From Microbacterium oxydans (GTDB lineage: Bacteria; Actinomycetota; Actinomycetes; Actinomycetales; Microbacteriaceae), in the NCBI RefSeq assembly GCF_026559675.1, contig NZ_CP092891.1, positions 806,001 through 870,000 on the forward strand: a DNA stretch of 64,000 nt. The letters run 5' to 3'. Under the pieces are notes generated by a model that searched no databases, was not told where the DNA came from, and was given only the letters and a program-made list of their open reading frames with translations. The translations under genes were made by a program, and so were the position numbers. Shown in pieces: positions 52,664 to 62,025 of this stretch; position 1 is the stretch's first letter; each line of letters opens with the position of its first letter.

Positions 52664-53623
52664 ATGACGACGACGACTTCGCTCACGGAGCGATACATCA
52701 GCGCGACGATCCGCAGCCTCCGCCCCACCGCTCAGGCCGACGTCCGCGCCGAACTCGAAGCCTCCATCGCCGACGCGATCGAGGCACGGGTCGAGCAGGG
52801 CGAGGCACCCGAGACCGCCGAGCGTGCGGTCCTGACGGAGCTCGGCGACCCCGGCATCCTCGCTGCGGGCTACGCCGATCGCCCGCTGCACCTGCTCGGA
52901 CCCCGCTATTACCTGATCTGGTGGCGGCTGCTGAAGCTGCTGCTGATCATCGTTCCGGCCTGCGCCGCGTTCGGCGTCGCAATCGCGAAGCTCATCGAGG
53001 GCGCGACCGTCGGAGAGGTGATCGGGACGATCGTCGCCGTCACCATCTCGGTCGTCGTGCACGTGTGCTTCTGGGTGACCCTGGTCTTCGTCGTGCTGGA
53101 GCGCACCGGCGCCGACACGGGGGAGAAGTGGGACGTCGACCAGCTGCCCACGCCGACCGAGAACGGAGCCGCGCGCAGCGACATGATCGCTTCGCTCGTG
53201 TTCGTGGGCATCCTCATCGCCGCGGTGCTGTGGGACGCGACGCGCGGCTTCTTCCCGACCGGCGGCGACCCGATCCCGGTTCTGAACCCCGGGCTCTGGC
53301 CGTGGGGGATGATCGTGCTCCTCGGGATCATGGTCGCCGATGCTCTCCTGGCCGTCGCCGTGTACGTCCGCCGGAGGTGGACGGTCGGACTCGCCGTCGT
53401 CAACACCGCGCTCTCGATCGCCTTCGCCGTCTGGGCGGTGACGCTGCTGGTGCAGGGCGAGCTGCTGAACCCGGAGTTCGTGCAGTTCGCGTTCTCCGAC
53501 AACGGTGTGGAGGCCGACACGCTGCGCGTCCTCGCGGTGATCACCGGCGTCGGCATCGTCGCCGTCCAGGTGTGGACCATCGTCGACGGGTGGATGAAGA
53601 CCTGGCGCGCCCGTCGCATCTGA
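52664..53623 (+). CDS. HAAS/DUF1700-type membrane protein, PadR partner
   Basis: A 319-residue protein. The first ~75 residues (RYISATIRSLRPTAQADVRAELEASIADAIEARVEQGEAPETAERAVLTELGDPGILAAGY) form a HAAS (permease prefix) domain, followed by about six transmembrane helices. Proteins of this type are encoded with PadR regulators and are thought to sense or transduce envelope conditions. The ATG at 52664 follows GAGGAG. Confidence 0.85.
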   Translation: MTTTTSLTERYISATIRSLRPTAQADVRAELEASIADAIEARVEQGEAPETAERAVLTELGDPGILAAGYADRPLHLLGPRYYLIWWRLLKLLLIIVPACAAFGVAIAKLIEGATVGEVIGTIVAVTISVVVHVCFWVTLVFVVLERTGADTGEKWDVDQLPTPTENGAARSDMIASLVFVGILIAAVLWDATRGFFPTGGDPIPVLNPGLWPWGMIVLLGIMVADALLAVAVYVRRRWTVGLAVVNTALSIAFAVWAVTLLVQGELLNPEFVQFAFSDNGVEADTLRVLAVITGVGIVAVQVWTIVDGWMKTWRARRI

Positions 53624-53674
53624 CGGCGGCGCGTGCCGTGTGCCGGGGAGACCGCGAGGAATAGGCTGGATGCC

Positions 53675-54595
53675 GTGACCGATGCCTTCGTCTCCGACCT
53701 GTTCGACCCGGCCGAGTGGGTGCTCGCGCCCGGTGCCGAGGACTACACCGACATCACCGCGCACGTCTCGCGCGACGGCGGGGTCGCGCGCATCGCGTTC
53801 CACCGTCCGGAGGTGCGCAACGCGTTCCGGCCGCACACGGTGGACGAGCTCTATCGCGCGCTCGACATCGCCCGCCAGGACGCCCGCATCGGCGCCGTGC
53901 TGCTCACCGGCAACGGCCCGAGCCCGAAGGACGGCGGCTGGGCGTTCTGCTCCGGCGGCGACCAGCGCATCCGGGGTCGCGACGGGTACAAGTACTCCGA
54001 TGCCGAGACGGCGATCGTCGACGGAGCGAGCCGCGCGGCGGTCGGCCGCCTCCACATCCTCGAGGTGCAGCGCCTCATCCGCTTCATGCCCAAGGTCGTC
54101 ATCGCCGTGGTGCCGGGGTGGGCGGCCGGTGGCGGGCACTCCCTGCACGTGGTGTGCGACCTCACGATCGCGTCGGCGGAGGAGGCCCGCTTCAAGCAGA
54201 CGGATGCCGACGTGGGCAGCTTCGACGCCGGATACGGCTCCGCGTACATGGCCCGCCAGACCGGACAGAAGTTCGCGCGCGAGGTCTTCTTCCTCGCCGA
54301 GGAGTACTCCGCCCAGCGCGCCTACGAGATGGGCGCCGTCAACCGCGTGGTACCGCACGCCGAGCTCGAGCGCGAGGCCCTGAAGATGGCCCGCACCGTG
54401 CTGACCAAGTCGCCCACCGCGATCCGCATGCTGAAGTTCGCCTTCAACGCGGTCGACGACGGGCTGGTCGGCCAGCAGGTCTTCGCGGGGGAGGCCACCC
54501 GCCTCGCCTACGGCACCGACGAGGCCGTCGAGGGCCGCGACTCGTTCCTCGAGAAGCGCGACCCCGACTGGTCCTCCTTCCCCTGGCACTACTGA
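53675..54595 (+). CDS. menB: 1,4-Dihydroxy-2-naphthoyl-CoA synthase
   Basis: A 306-residue crotonase-fold enzyme converting o-succinylbenzoyl-CoA to DHNA-CoA. HRPEVRNAFRPHTVDELYRALDIARQD, FCSGGDQRIRG (oxyanion loop) and VPGWAAGGGHSLHVVCDLTIAS are diagnostic of MenB, and KQTDADVGSFDAGYGSAYMARQTG holds the active-site lid. GTG start at 53675. It leads the menB-menE pair. Confidence 0.95.
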   Translation: MTDAFVSDLFDPAEWVLAPGAEDYTDITAHVSRDGGVARIAFHRPEVRNAFRPHTVDELYRALDIARQDARIGAVLLTGNGPSPKDGGWAFCSGGDQRIRGRDGYKYSDAETAIVDGASRAAVGRLHILEVQRLIRFMPKVVIAVVPGWAAGGGHSLHVVCDLTIASAEEARFKQTDADVGSFDAGYGSAYMARQTGQKFAREVFFLAEEYSAQRAYEMGAVNRVVPHAELEREALKMARTVLTKSPTAIRMLKFAFNAVDDGLVGQQVFAGEATRLAYGTDEAVEGRDSFLEKRDPDWSSFPWHY

Positions 54596-54626
54596 ACCCC
54601 TCGGGCACACGGAGTCGGAGACGCGC

Positions 54627-55781
54627 ATGACCGCCCTGATCCCCACGGATGCCGAAGATCCGGCGCAGCTCCGCGACGCGTTGCAGCGTGCACTCGACGG
54701 CGGCCCGGCCCTCGGCCTCGGCATGCTGGCGGGGGCTCCGGCGAACGTGGCGGACGGCATCGCGGCCGTGATCGCGACCTCGGGGTCGAGCGGCATCCCG
54801 AAGCGGGTGGCCCTGAGCGGCGAGGCGCTGCGGGCGAGCGCCGAGGCCACGGCGGCACGGATCGGCACCGGACGCTGGCTGCTCGCCCTCCCCGCGGGCT
54901 ACGTCGCGGGGCTGCAGGTCGTGGTGCGCTCGATCCTGGCGGGCACGGAGCCCGCGCAGCTGGACGGCCGGTTCTCCCCGATGTCCTTCGCCGAGGCGAC
55001 GCTCGCGATGCTGCGGCCGTCGGCGGGCGCGGGCGTACCGGAGCTCTTCACCTCGCTCGTCCCCGCTCAGGTGGCGACCCTGCTCGACGCGGCGGACGAC
55101 ACCGCGGTGCGGGCCGCGCTCCGGGCGTATCGGGCGATCCTCGTGGGTGGGCAGTCGCTCCCCGAACCGCTGCGGGAGCGGGCGGCCGACCTCGGTGCGC
55201 GGCTGGTCCGCACCTATGGCTCGACCGAGACCAGCGGCGGCTGCGTCTACGACGGGGTGCCGCTCGACACGGTCGGAGTGCGCACCGTCGACGGTGAGCT
55301 GCGCATCGCCGGCCCGATGCTCGCCGAGGGGTATCTCGGTGACGGGTCGCTGACCGCGCGCACCTTCGTCCGTGACGAGCACGGCATCCGCTGGTACCGC
55401 ACCGGCGACCTCGGGATCGTCGAGGACGGCGTGGTGCGGGTGCACGGCCGGGCCGACAACGTGATCGTCTCCGGGGGGATCAACATCTCGCTGGACCGGG
55501 TGGAGCGCATCGTCCGGCGGATCGCGGGGCTGCACGAGGCGGTCGTGGTCGGGGTGGACGACGAGCGCTGGGGCGAGGCCTCCGTGATCGTCGCCGCGCG
55601 GGGCGAGGTGCTCCGCCGCAGCGAATCCGAGCAGCTCGCCCACGCGCGCGAGGCCGTGGAGGACGAGCTCGGCAGGCATGCGCGCCCGTCGCGCCTGATC
55701 ATGGTGGACGAGATCGAGGTGCTGTCCTCCGGCAAGCCCGACCGCGATGCGATCCGTCGCATGGTCGCCGAGCTGCACTGA
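54627..55781 (+). CDS. menE: o-Succinylbenzoate--CoA ligase
   Basis: A 384-residue adenylate-forming enzyme, shorter than MenE of Bacillus (about 485), as is usual in actinobacteria. The P-loop-like ATSGSSGIPKRVALSG (core A3 motif) binds ATP; TYGSTETSGGCVYDG is the A5 motif; YRTGDLGIVEDGVVRVHGRADNVIVSGGINISLDRVE covers A7-A8; the C-terminal GKPDRDAI supplies the catalytic Lys. It follows menB by 31 bp. Confidence 0.92.
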   Translation: MTALIPTDAEDPAQLRDALQRALDGGPALGLGMLAGAPANVADGIAAVIATSGSSGIPKRVALSGEALRASAEATAARIGTGRWLLALPAGYVAGLQVVVRSILAGTEPAQLDGRFSPMSFAEATLAMLRPSAGAGVPELFTSLVPAQVATLLDAADDTAVRAALRAYRAILVGGQSLPEPLRERAADLGARLVRTYGSTETSGGCVYDGVPLDTVGVRTVDGELRIAGPMLAEGYLGDGSLTARTFVRDEHGIRWYRTGDLGIVEDGVVRVHGRADNVIVSGGINISLDRVERIVRRIAGLHEAVVVGVDDERWGEASVIVAARGEVLRRSESEQLAHAREAVEDELGRHARPSRLIMVDEIEVLSSGKPDRDAIRRMVAELH

Positions 55782-55795
55782 GCGCTCCTGCCAGA

Positions 55796-56596
55796 ATGAA
55801 GCGCATGGCCTCGTACACGCATGGACACCACGAATCCGTCCTCCGGTCGCACAACGTGCGCGACATCGCGAACTCCGCAGAGTACCTCCGCCCGCACCTC
55901 ACGGCCACGACGCGACTTCTCGACGTCGGTGCGGGCCCCGGCAGCATCACGGTCGACTTCGCCGGCATCGTGGGGCATGTGACGGCCACCGAGATCGACG
56001 AGAACGCCCTGTCGCTGTCCCGGTCCCTCGCGGCGGACCGCGGCCTCACGAACCTCGCCTTCTCGGTCGAGGACGTGCATGCGCTGAGCTTCCCCGACGA
56101 CTCCTTCGACGTCGTCCACACGCACCAGGTGCTCCAGCACGTCGGCGACCCGGTGCAGGCGCTCCGCGAGATGCGTCGCGTCACCGCTCCCGGAGGCATC
56201 GTCGCCGCGCGCGACGCGGACTACGCGGGCTTCCTCTGGTTCCCGGTGCTCCCCGAGCTCGACCGCTGGCTCGCCCTCTACCGTGCGGCCGCACGGGCCA
56301 ACGGCGGAGAGCCGGATGCCGGACGCCGGCTGCTGTCCTGGGCACGTGCTGCGGGCTTCGAGGACGTCACGGCGACGGCCTCCACCTGGTGCTACGCCTC
56401 CCCGGAGGAGCGCGCGTGGTGGGGCGGGATGTGGGCGGACCGCATCCTGGAGTCGGCGCTCGCGCGGCAGCTCGTCGACAGCGACATGGCGACCCGTGCC
56501 GATCTGGAGGAGATCAGCGAGGCGTGGAAGCGCTGGGCCGACGACGGAGACGGGTGGTACCTGGTGCCGCACGGCGAGATCATCGCCCGCGCCTGA
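55796..56596 (+). CDS. SAM-dependent class I methyltransferase
   Basis: A 266-residue methyltransferase. LLDVGAGPGSITVDFA is SAM motif I and DDSFDVVHTHQVLQHVGDPVQALREMRRV the motif II/III region of UbiE/COQ5-like enzymes, but the C-terminal half (WYLVPHGEIIARA) differs from MenG. It follows menE by 14 bp and is probably in the same unit; a role in quinone methylation is possible but not shown. Confidence 0.82.
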   Translation: MKRMASYTHGHHESVLRSHNVRDIANSAEYLRPHLTATTRLLDVGAGPGSITVDFAGIVGHVTATEIDENALSLSRSLAADRGLTNLAFSVEDVHALSFPDDSFDVVHTHQVLQHVGDPVQALREMRRVTAPGGIVAARDADYAGFLWFPVLPELDRWLALYRAAARANGGEPDAGRRLLSWARAAGFEDVTATASTWCYASPEERAWWGGMWADRILESALARQLVDSDMATRADLEEISEAWKRWADDGDGWYLVPHGEIIARA

Positions 56597-56603
56597 CCCC
56601 GAT

Positions 56604-56615
56604 GGGATACATCCC
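56604..56615. promoter_or_regulatory. Palindrome upstream of the kinase gene
   Basis: GGGAT-AC-ATCCC, a perfect 12-bp palindrome 42 bp ahead of the histidine kinase GTG. GGGATCATCC, similar in sequence, occurs after the response regulator gene. Confidence 0.35.
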
Positions 56616-56657
56616 GCGACGGATGCCCGCGGCGGAGCGCTCGCGTAGCGTGGGGGA

Positions 56658-57836
56658 GTGATCCGCCCGCTCTCCCGCACGGCGCTGATCCTCGACATCG
56701 TCGGGGCGGCGCTGCTCTTCCTCGTCCTCACGCCGATGTCGCTCGTGTTCTACGGGCCGGGGACGGGGAACACCGCGATCGGCGGCGTCGCGGTCGGCGG
56801 TGTCGTGATCGCGAGTGTCCTGATGTTCGGCGGCGTCGCGATCGGGCGGCTCGCGCCGGGCCTGTCGCTCGCCGCCGCCTGGGCGGGCGCCGTGCTGCAG
56901 ATGCTGGCCGGTTTCGGGCCGCTCCCGATCGACGTCGCGATCCTGCTCGTGCTCTACGCCACCGCGGCCTGGGGCACGCGGCGGGTGCTCTGGTGGGGAT
57001 TCGTGTCCGCGCTCTTCGGCGGACTCATCGCGGCCGTGTACATGGTCATCGTGAACGGTGTCGCGTTCGGCACGGGCACCGGGTGGGAGAAGGTCACCAC
57101 CGGCACGCTCCTGCTCGCGATCTCCGTCATGGCGCTCGGATTCGCGTGGGTGTGCGGGTTGCTGTGGCGCGTCGTGCTGCGCGCCCGGAGTACCCGCACG
57201 GCTCAGCTGCAGGCCGAGTCGCTCGCCGCCGAGGAGCAGGAGCGGGTGCGCATCGCCCGGGACATGCACGACATCGTCGCCCATTCCCTCGCCGTCGTGA
57301 TCGCCCAGGCCGACGGCGCCCGATACGCGGCCGCCGCGAAGCCCGAGGTCGCGACCGAGGCGCTCGGCACCATCGCGCAGACCGCGCGCGGGGCGCTGAG
57401 CGATGTGCGGATGCTGCTCACCCAGCTCCGGCACCGGCAGGGCGACGGCCCGCAGCCGACGCTCGCCGATCTCGAGGCCCTGTTCGCGCAGGTGCGCCAG
57501 GCGGGGATCGAGCCGCGCGTCACGGTCGACCCCATGCCACCGGGCGAGCCGCCCGGGGCCATCCAGCTCGCGGTGTACCGCATCCTCCAGGAGGCGCTCA
57601 CGAACGCCATCCGGCACGGCGACGGGACCGTCGACGTGCACCTCGCCTGGCTCCCGGACCGGGTCGACATCGACGTGCGGAACACGCTCGCGCACGATGC
57701 GGAGACCGCCCCCGGCGGCCACGGCCTGATCGGCATGCGCGAGCGGGCGCAGCTGGTCGGCGGTAGTCTGCAAGCCGAGCGCCGAGGGGCGCAGTTCGTG
57801 GTCCACGCCTCTCTCCCGATCGGAGCCTCCGCATGA
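56658..57836 (+). CDS. Sensor histidine kinase (NarX/DesK type)
   Basis: A 392-residue kinase with about five or six N-terminal helices and no large extracytoplasmic domain, suggesting membrane-embedded sensing. The HisKA_3 dimerisation helix ERVRIARDMHDIVAHSLAVV carries the phospho-accepting His204; the HATPase has the N-box EALTNAIRHG and G-box GGHGLIGMRERA. GTG start. The stop overlaps the response regulator ATG (ATGA). Confidence 0.9.
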   Translation: MIRPLSRTALILDIVGAALLFLVLTPMSLVFYGPGTGNTAIGGVAVGGVVIASVLMFGGVAIGRLAPGLSLAAAWAGAVLQMLAGFGPLPIDVAILLVLYATAAWGTRRVLWWGFVSALFGGLIAAVYMVIVNGVAFGTGTGWEKVTTGTLLLAISVMALGFAWVCGLLWRVVLRARSTRTAQLQAESLAAEEQERVRIARDMHDIVAHSLAVVIAQADGARYAAAAKPEVATEALGTIAQTARGALSDVRMLLTQLRHRQGDGPQPTLADLEALFAQVRQAGIEPRVTVDPMPPGEPPGAIQLAVYRILQEALTNAIRHGDGTVDVHLAWLPDRVDIDVRNTLAHDAETAPGGHGLIGMRERAQLVGGSLQAERRGAQFVVHASLPIGASA

Positions 57837-58468
57837 TCAGAGTCGTGCTCGTCGACGACCAGGCGCTGTTCCGCGCCGGCATCCGGATGCTCGTCGCCTC
57901 GCAGCCCGACCTCTACGTGGTGGGGGAGGCCGGCGACGGCAGGGAGGCGCTCGACGTCATCGGTGCGACCCGTCCCGATGTGGTGCTGATGGACATCCGG
58001 ATGCCGGTCATGGACGGGCTCACGGCGACCGCCGAGATCCTCGCCCGGCCGGAGCCGCCGCGCATCGTGATGCTCACGACCTTCGACCTCGACGAGGCCG
58101 CGGCCCGCGCGATCCGGCAGGGTGCGAGCGGCTTCCTCCTGAAGGACGCCGACCCCGAGTTCCTGCTCGCCGCGATCCGCACCGTGCACTCCGGGTCGAG
58201 TGTGATCGCCGCATCCGCCACCCGCGACCTGTTCGCGCACTTCGCCGAGGCGCCCAAGCCGGTGCCGCCGCAGTACGTCACGCTCACCGACCGCGAGAAG
58301 GAGATCTTCGCGCTGGCCGCCCGCGGCCTCTCGAACGCCGAGATCGCCGGCCGCGAGTACCTGAGCGAGGCGACCGTGAAGACGCACATCAGTCGCATCC
58401 TCACCAAGCTCGCGCTGCGCGATCGGGTGCAGCTGGTCGTCTTCGCGTTCGAGCACGGTCTGGCCTGA
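57833..58468 (+). CDS. NarL/LuxR-type response regulator
   Basis: A 211-residue regulator. The receiver domain has Asp54 in DVVLMDIRMPVMDG as phosphorylation site and LKDADPE near the loop Lys. The C-terminal GerE-type HTH is LTDREKEIFALAARGLSNAEIAGREYLSEATVKTHISRILTKLALRDR. Overlaps the kinase gene; 87 bp upstream of the MacB-like ABC genes it probably controls. Confidence 0.92.
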   Translation: MIRVVLVDDQALFRAGIRMLVASQPDLYVVGEAGDGREALDVIGATRPDVVLMDIRMPVMDGLTATAEILARPEPPRIVMLTTFDLDEAAARAIRQGASGFLLKDADPEFLLAAIRTVHSGSSVIAASATRDLFAHFAEAPKPVPPQYVTLTDREKEIFALAARGLSNAEIAGREYLSEATVKTHISRILTKLALRDRVQLVVFAFEHGLA

Positions 58469-58478
58469 CCCGCAGCCG

Positions 58479-58509
58479 GGATCATCCTTGCGATGTACGC
58501 GGATGATCC
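58479..58509. promoter_or_regulatory. Inverted repeat between response regulator and ABC genes
   Basis: GGATCATCC and GGATGATCC are perfect 9-bp arms with a 13-base spacer, in the 87-bp gap. It may be a response regulator binding site for the ABC genes or a hairpin. Confidence 0.45.
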
Positions 58510-58555
58510 GGATGGGCGATGACGCCGACATGCCTCGGAAAATAGCGTCGAAGGC

Positions 58556-59317
58556 ATGGAGATCACGACCACCGACCTCGGGCTCGCCGCCCGCGTCCAG
58601 CACCTGAAGAAGACCTACGGCTCGGGCGAGGGCACCGTCCACGCGCTCGACGACGTCAGCGTGGGCATCCGCCGCGGCCAGTTCACCGCGATCATGGGCC
58701 CCTCCGGCTCGGGCAAGTCCACGCTCATGCACATCATGGCGGGGCTCGACAGCCCGACCGAGGGGCGCGCGTGGATCGGCGACACCGAGATCACCGGCCT
58801 CGGTGACATCGACATGACGATCCTGCGCCGCCGTCGCGTGGGGTTCATCTTCCAGGCCTTCAACCTCGTGCCGACGCTCGACGCGCTGGGCAACATCATG
58901 CTGCCGTTCGAGCTCGACGGCCGTCGCCCGAGTGCGCTCGAGCGGGCCCGCATCGACGGCCTCATCGAGACGCTCGGGCTCGGTTCGCGCCTGAGCCATC
59001 GGCCGCATCAGCTGTCCGGCGGTCAGCAGCAGCGCGTCGCGATCGCCCGCGCCCTGGCCACCGCTCCCGACCTCGTGTTCGCCGACGAGCCCACCGGCAA
59101 CCTCGACTCGAAGACCGGGCGCGAGGTGCTGGGCCTGCTCGCGGCCGCGAGCCGCGAGCACGGCCAGTCCATCGCGATGGTCACGCACGACGCGATCGCG
59201 GCGAGCCACGCCGACCGGGTGCTCTACCTGGGCGATGGCCGGATCGTCGCGGACCACCCGCGTCAGACCGCCGAGCAGATCTCCGCGTACATGCTCGCCG
59301 CGGAGGTGGCGGCATGA
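58556..59317 (+). CDS. MacB/LolD-type ABC ATPase
   Basis: A 253-residue ATPase: Walker [30 protein letters not shown], signature LSGGQQQR, Walker [15 protein letters not shown] and switch MVTHDAIAA. The NLDSKTG region is typical of MacB/LolD. It pairs with the FtsX-like permease downstream (ATGA overlap) and the two-component system upstream, like antibiotic-sensing Bce-type modules. Confidence 0.9.
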   Translation: MEITTTDLGLAARVQHLKKTYGSGEGTVHALDDVSVGIRRGQFTAIMGPSGSGKSTLMHIMAGLDSPTEGRAWIGDTEITGLGDIDMTILRRRRVGFIFQAFNLVPTLDALGNIMLPFELDGRRPSALERARIDGLIETLGLGSRLSHRPHQLSGGQQQRVAIARALATAPDLVFADEPTGNLDSKTGREVLGLLAAASREHGQSIAMVTHDAIAASHADRVLYLGDGRIVADHPRQTAEQISAYMLAAEVAA

Positions 59318-60774
59318 CCGCGCTCGCCACGGTCGTCCCCGAGACGAGGGCGACCGGACCCCGGCTGGGCTGGCTGCGCGATCGCGGCATGGGCGCCAGC
59401 ATCCTGGTCGCGGCGCTGTCGGCCGCGTTCGGGGTGCTGCTCGTCGAGATCACCGCGTACATCGGCGCCGTGCTGCAGGCCGATCCCTTCATCGGAGACA
59501 GCGAGACGCTCGCCTTCGTCGTCGCGCTGCTCTCGGTCCTGCTGACCGTCGTCGCGATGTACGTCGCCGCGATCGTCACCGCGAACACGTTCTCGACCAT
59601 CATCGCCGGCCGCACGCGCCAGATCGCGCTCCTGCGACTGATCGGGGCGACGGCGCGCTCGCAGCGGGCGCAGGTCGGGAAGCAGGGACTCGTGGTCGGC
59701 CTCCTCGGGGCGGCGATCGGTCTGCTCGCCGGCCTCGTGCTCTCGATGGTGGGGGTGCAGATCGGCGCGCAGCTGATCGCGAACGCCCCCTCCGACTTCT
59801 CGCTCGCCCAGCCTTTCATCGCGCTGCCGGCGATCGGTGTCGCCCTCACCACGTGGGCGGCGGCGTGGGCAGGATCCCGGCGTGTGCTCTCGGTCACCCC
59901 GCTGCAGGCGCTGGGCGGATCGGTCGAGCGCACGCACGACGAGGTCTCCGGCAAGCCCGGCCGTCACGTGGGCGCCTGGGTGCTGCTGATCGCGGGGGCC
60001 GTGCTCCTCGCGGGCGGTGTGCTCATCGGTCTCGTGACCCCGCTCGGCGTCGTGGTCGCATTCTTCGGCGGTGTGCTCTCGTTCACGGGACTCGCCCTCG
60101 GGTCGGTGCTGTTCATGCCCCCGGTGCTGCGCCTGGTGGGTCGCATGTTCGGGTCGAGTGCGACCTCGCGTCTGGCAGCCGAGAACGCGCTGCGCTACCC
60201 GGAGCGCTCGTCCCGGATGGCGATCGGCGTGGTGATGGGGGTGACCCTGGTGACGTTGTTCGCCGTGGCGCTCGAGTCGGCCAAGCGTCTGATGATGAGC
60301 CAGGTCACGGGGGAGGTCCCCGAGGAGTTCTTCGCGCCGATGGACGCCTTCGCAGGCGTGATGATGGTGCTGGTCGCCGTCTCCGCCGTGATCGCCGCGG
60401 TCGGGCTGGTGAACCTGCTCACGATCGGTGTGGTGCAGCGTCGCCGCGAGCTGGGACTGCTGCGGTCGATCGGCCTGTCCAACCGCCAGGTGCGTCGGAT
60501 GGTCCTGCTCGAGGCCACGCACATCACGGTGGCGGCGACACTCACGGGACTCGTGCTGGGGGTCGTGTACGGCTGGATCGCGGCGCAGTCGCTGCTCGGC
60601 TCGGTGCCGACTCTGCCGGACTTCATCCCGGCGGGGCTCGTGGCTCCGCAGATCCCGTGGATCCCGGTGGCGATCATCGTCGTCGCCACGGCCGTGCTCA
60701 CGCTGGTGGCGGCCGCGACGCCCACCCGCCTGGCGACGAGGGTGGCCCCGGTCGAGGCGCTCGCCGCGGACTGA
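59314..60774 (+). CDS. FtsX-like ABC permease
   Basis: A 486-residue permease with four conserved terminal helices of the FtsX domain: from AYIGAVLQADPFI and the helix VVALLSVLLTVVAMYVAAIVTANTFSTII, through FVTRQIALLRLIGATARS, to the last FtsX-like half (LVNLLTIGVVQRRRELGLLRSIGLSNRQVRRMVLLEA). It lacks the very long external domain of BceB, so it is nearer the short LolE/MacB-like permeases. ATG overlaps the ATPase TGA. Confidence 0.9.
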   Translation: MTALATVVPETRATGPRLGWLRDRGMGASILVAALSAAFGVLLVEITAYIGAVLQADPFIGDSETLAFVVALLSVLLTVVAMYVAAIVTANTFSTIIAGRTRQIALLRLIGATARSQRAQVGKQGLVVGLLGAAIGLLAGLVLSMVGVQIGAQLIANAPSDFSLAQPFIALPAIGVALTTWAAAWAGSRRVLSVTPLQALGGSVERTHDEVSGKPGRHVGAWVLLIAGAVLLAGGVLIGLVTPLGVVVAFFGGVLSFTGLALGSVLFMPPVLRLVGRMFGSSATSRLAAENALRYPERSSRMAIGVVMGVTLVTLFAVALESAKRLMMSQVTGEVPEEFFAPMDAFAGVMMVLVAVSAVIAAVGLVNLLTIGVVQRRRELGLLRSIGLSNRQVRRMVLLEATHITVAATLTGLVLGVVYGWIAAQSLLGSVPTLPDFIPAGLVAPQIPWIPVAIIVVATAVLTLVAAATPTRLATRVAPVEALAAD

Positions 60775-60792
60775 CGCCTCTAGGCTGGTCGG

Positions 60793-61452
60793 ATGCCGTC
60801 GCCGTTCGATCAGTCCACGTATCAGGTCCGTCTCGACTGGGGCACCGCGGGGCTCGCCCGCCTCGCACCCGCCGACATCGTCGTGGTCGTGGACGTGCTG
60901 CGGTTCTCGTCCACGGTCATCGACGCGGTCGACTCCGGCGCCGATGTGAGCCTGGAGGCGTCCGCGTCATGGTCGCGGAACGGCGCGGCCGTGGCCCTTG
61001 CCGCCGCTCCGGACGCGACCGTGCTGGTCGGGGGCATCCGCAACGCGGCCGCGGTGGCCCGAGCCGTTCAGACGATCCAGGAGCGTCGACAGGAGCGTAC
61101 CTCGGTCGCGGTCATCGCCGCCGGTGAGCTCGACGCCGACGGGACGCTGCGGTTCGCGGTCGAGGATCAGCTCGGCGCGGGAGCGATCGTGCTGGCACTG
61201 TCGGATCGGGGCATCGACCACACTGCTCCCGATGCGGCCGTCGCCGCCGAGGGGTTCCGCGCCCTGCGCGGTGCGCTGCGACACATGATCGGTGCGAGCG
61301 GATCCGGGCGCGAGCTCGCCGTCGGCGTCGCTTCGACCGCTCGCATCGAGGAGTCCGGGCTGGTGCCGACGTCGACCGCGGATGCCGCCGTGCTCGACGC
61401 CACCGACGTCGTGCCGGTTCGCGACGAGGGCTCGTTCATCCGCTTCGAGTGA
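60793..61452 (+). CDS. 2-Phosphosulfolactate phosphatase family (ComB-like) protein
   Basis: A 219-residue protein with the ComB fold: VVVVDVLRFSSTVIDAVDSGAD is the family's N-terminal motif, VLVGGIRNAAAVARAV and VIAAGELDADGTLRFAVEDQLGAGAIV lie mid-chain. Methanogen ComB makes sulfolactate for coenzyme M; actinobacterial relatives are of unknown function. Starts 18 bp after the permease stop. Confidence 0.8.
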   Translation: MPSPFDQSTYQVRLDWGTAGLARLAPADIVVVVDVLRFSSTVIDAVDSGADVSLEASASWSRNGAAVALAAAPDATVLVGGIRNAAAVARAVQTIQERRQERTSVAVIAAGELDADGTLRFAVEDQLGAGAIVLALSDRGIDHTAPDAAVAAEGFRALRGALRHMIGASGSGRELAVGVASTARIEESGLVPTSTADAAVLDATDVVPVRDEGSFIRFE

Positions 61453-61538
61453 GTGGTGCCGTCCGTTCCGGCACGGAGATCTCGGCCGGATGCCGCGGGG
61501 CAGGGGCTCGTGCGGCTCGGGACACGTAGGGTCGTGGC

Positions 61539-62018
61539 ATGAGGTACCTCCCCGCAGTCATCGTCGACGTCGTGCTCGTGCTGATCTTCGCCGCGATCGG
61601 ACGTGCGTCGCACGACGAGAACCCCGCCGGCTTCCTGCTCACCGCCTGGCCCTTCCTGATCGCACTGCTCCTCGGGCATCTCCTCGCCGCTTTGCTCCCC
61701 GGTCGCCCGCGCCGGCCGTGGTCGCTGCTGTGGGGCGCGGTCGTGTGGGTCGTGACGGTCGCGGGCGGCATGCTCATCCGCGTGCTCAGCGGTGACACCG
61801 CCGAGGTGCCGTTCATCATCGTGGCGACGATCGTGCTCGGGGTGTTCCTCGTCGGCTGGCGCGCGATCACGGCCCTGCTGCGCCGCCGCCGCGCTGCGGG
61901 CACGTCGGACGCCGGCATCGCCGCGGACGTGTCGGACGCCGCGGACGTGTCAGACGACACCGTGTCGGACGCCGACGTCACCACGACGCACGACGACCCG
62001 GAGGATCAGGCGCGCTGA
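61539..62018 (+). CDS. DUF3054 membrane protein
   Basis: A 159-residue protein with four hydrophobic helices in the first ~115 residues, matching DUF3054 (AVIVDVVLVLIFAAIGRASH, then NPAGFLLTAWPFLIALLLGH, WSLLWGAVVWVVTVAGGMLIR, VPFIIVATIVLGVFLVGWRA). The tail is acidic with repeated DAADVS-like units encoded by a nearly exact 18-bp DNA repeat (61920-61955). Function unknown. Confidence 0.75.
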   Translation: MRYLPAVIVDVVLVLIFAAIGRASHDENPAGFLLTAWPFLIALLLGHLLAALLPGRPRRPWSLLWGAVVWVVTVAGGMLIRVLSGDTAEVPFIIVATIVLGVFLVGWRAITALLRRRRAAGTSDAGIAADVSDAADVSDDTVSDADVTTTHDDPEDQAR

Positions 62019-62025
62019 CGGGCTG

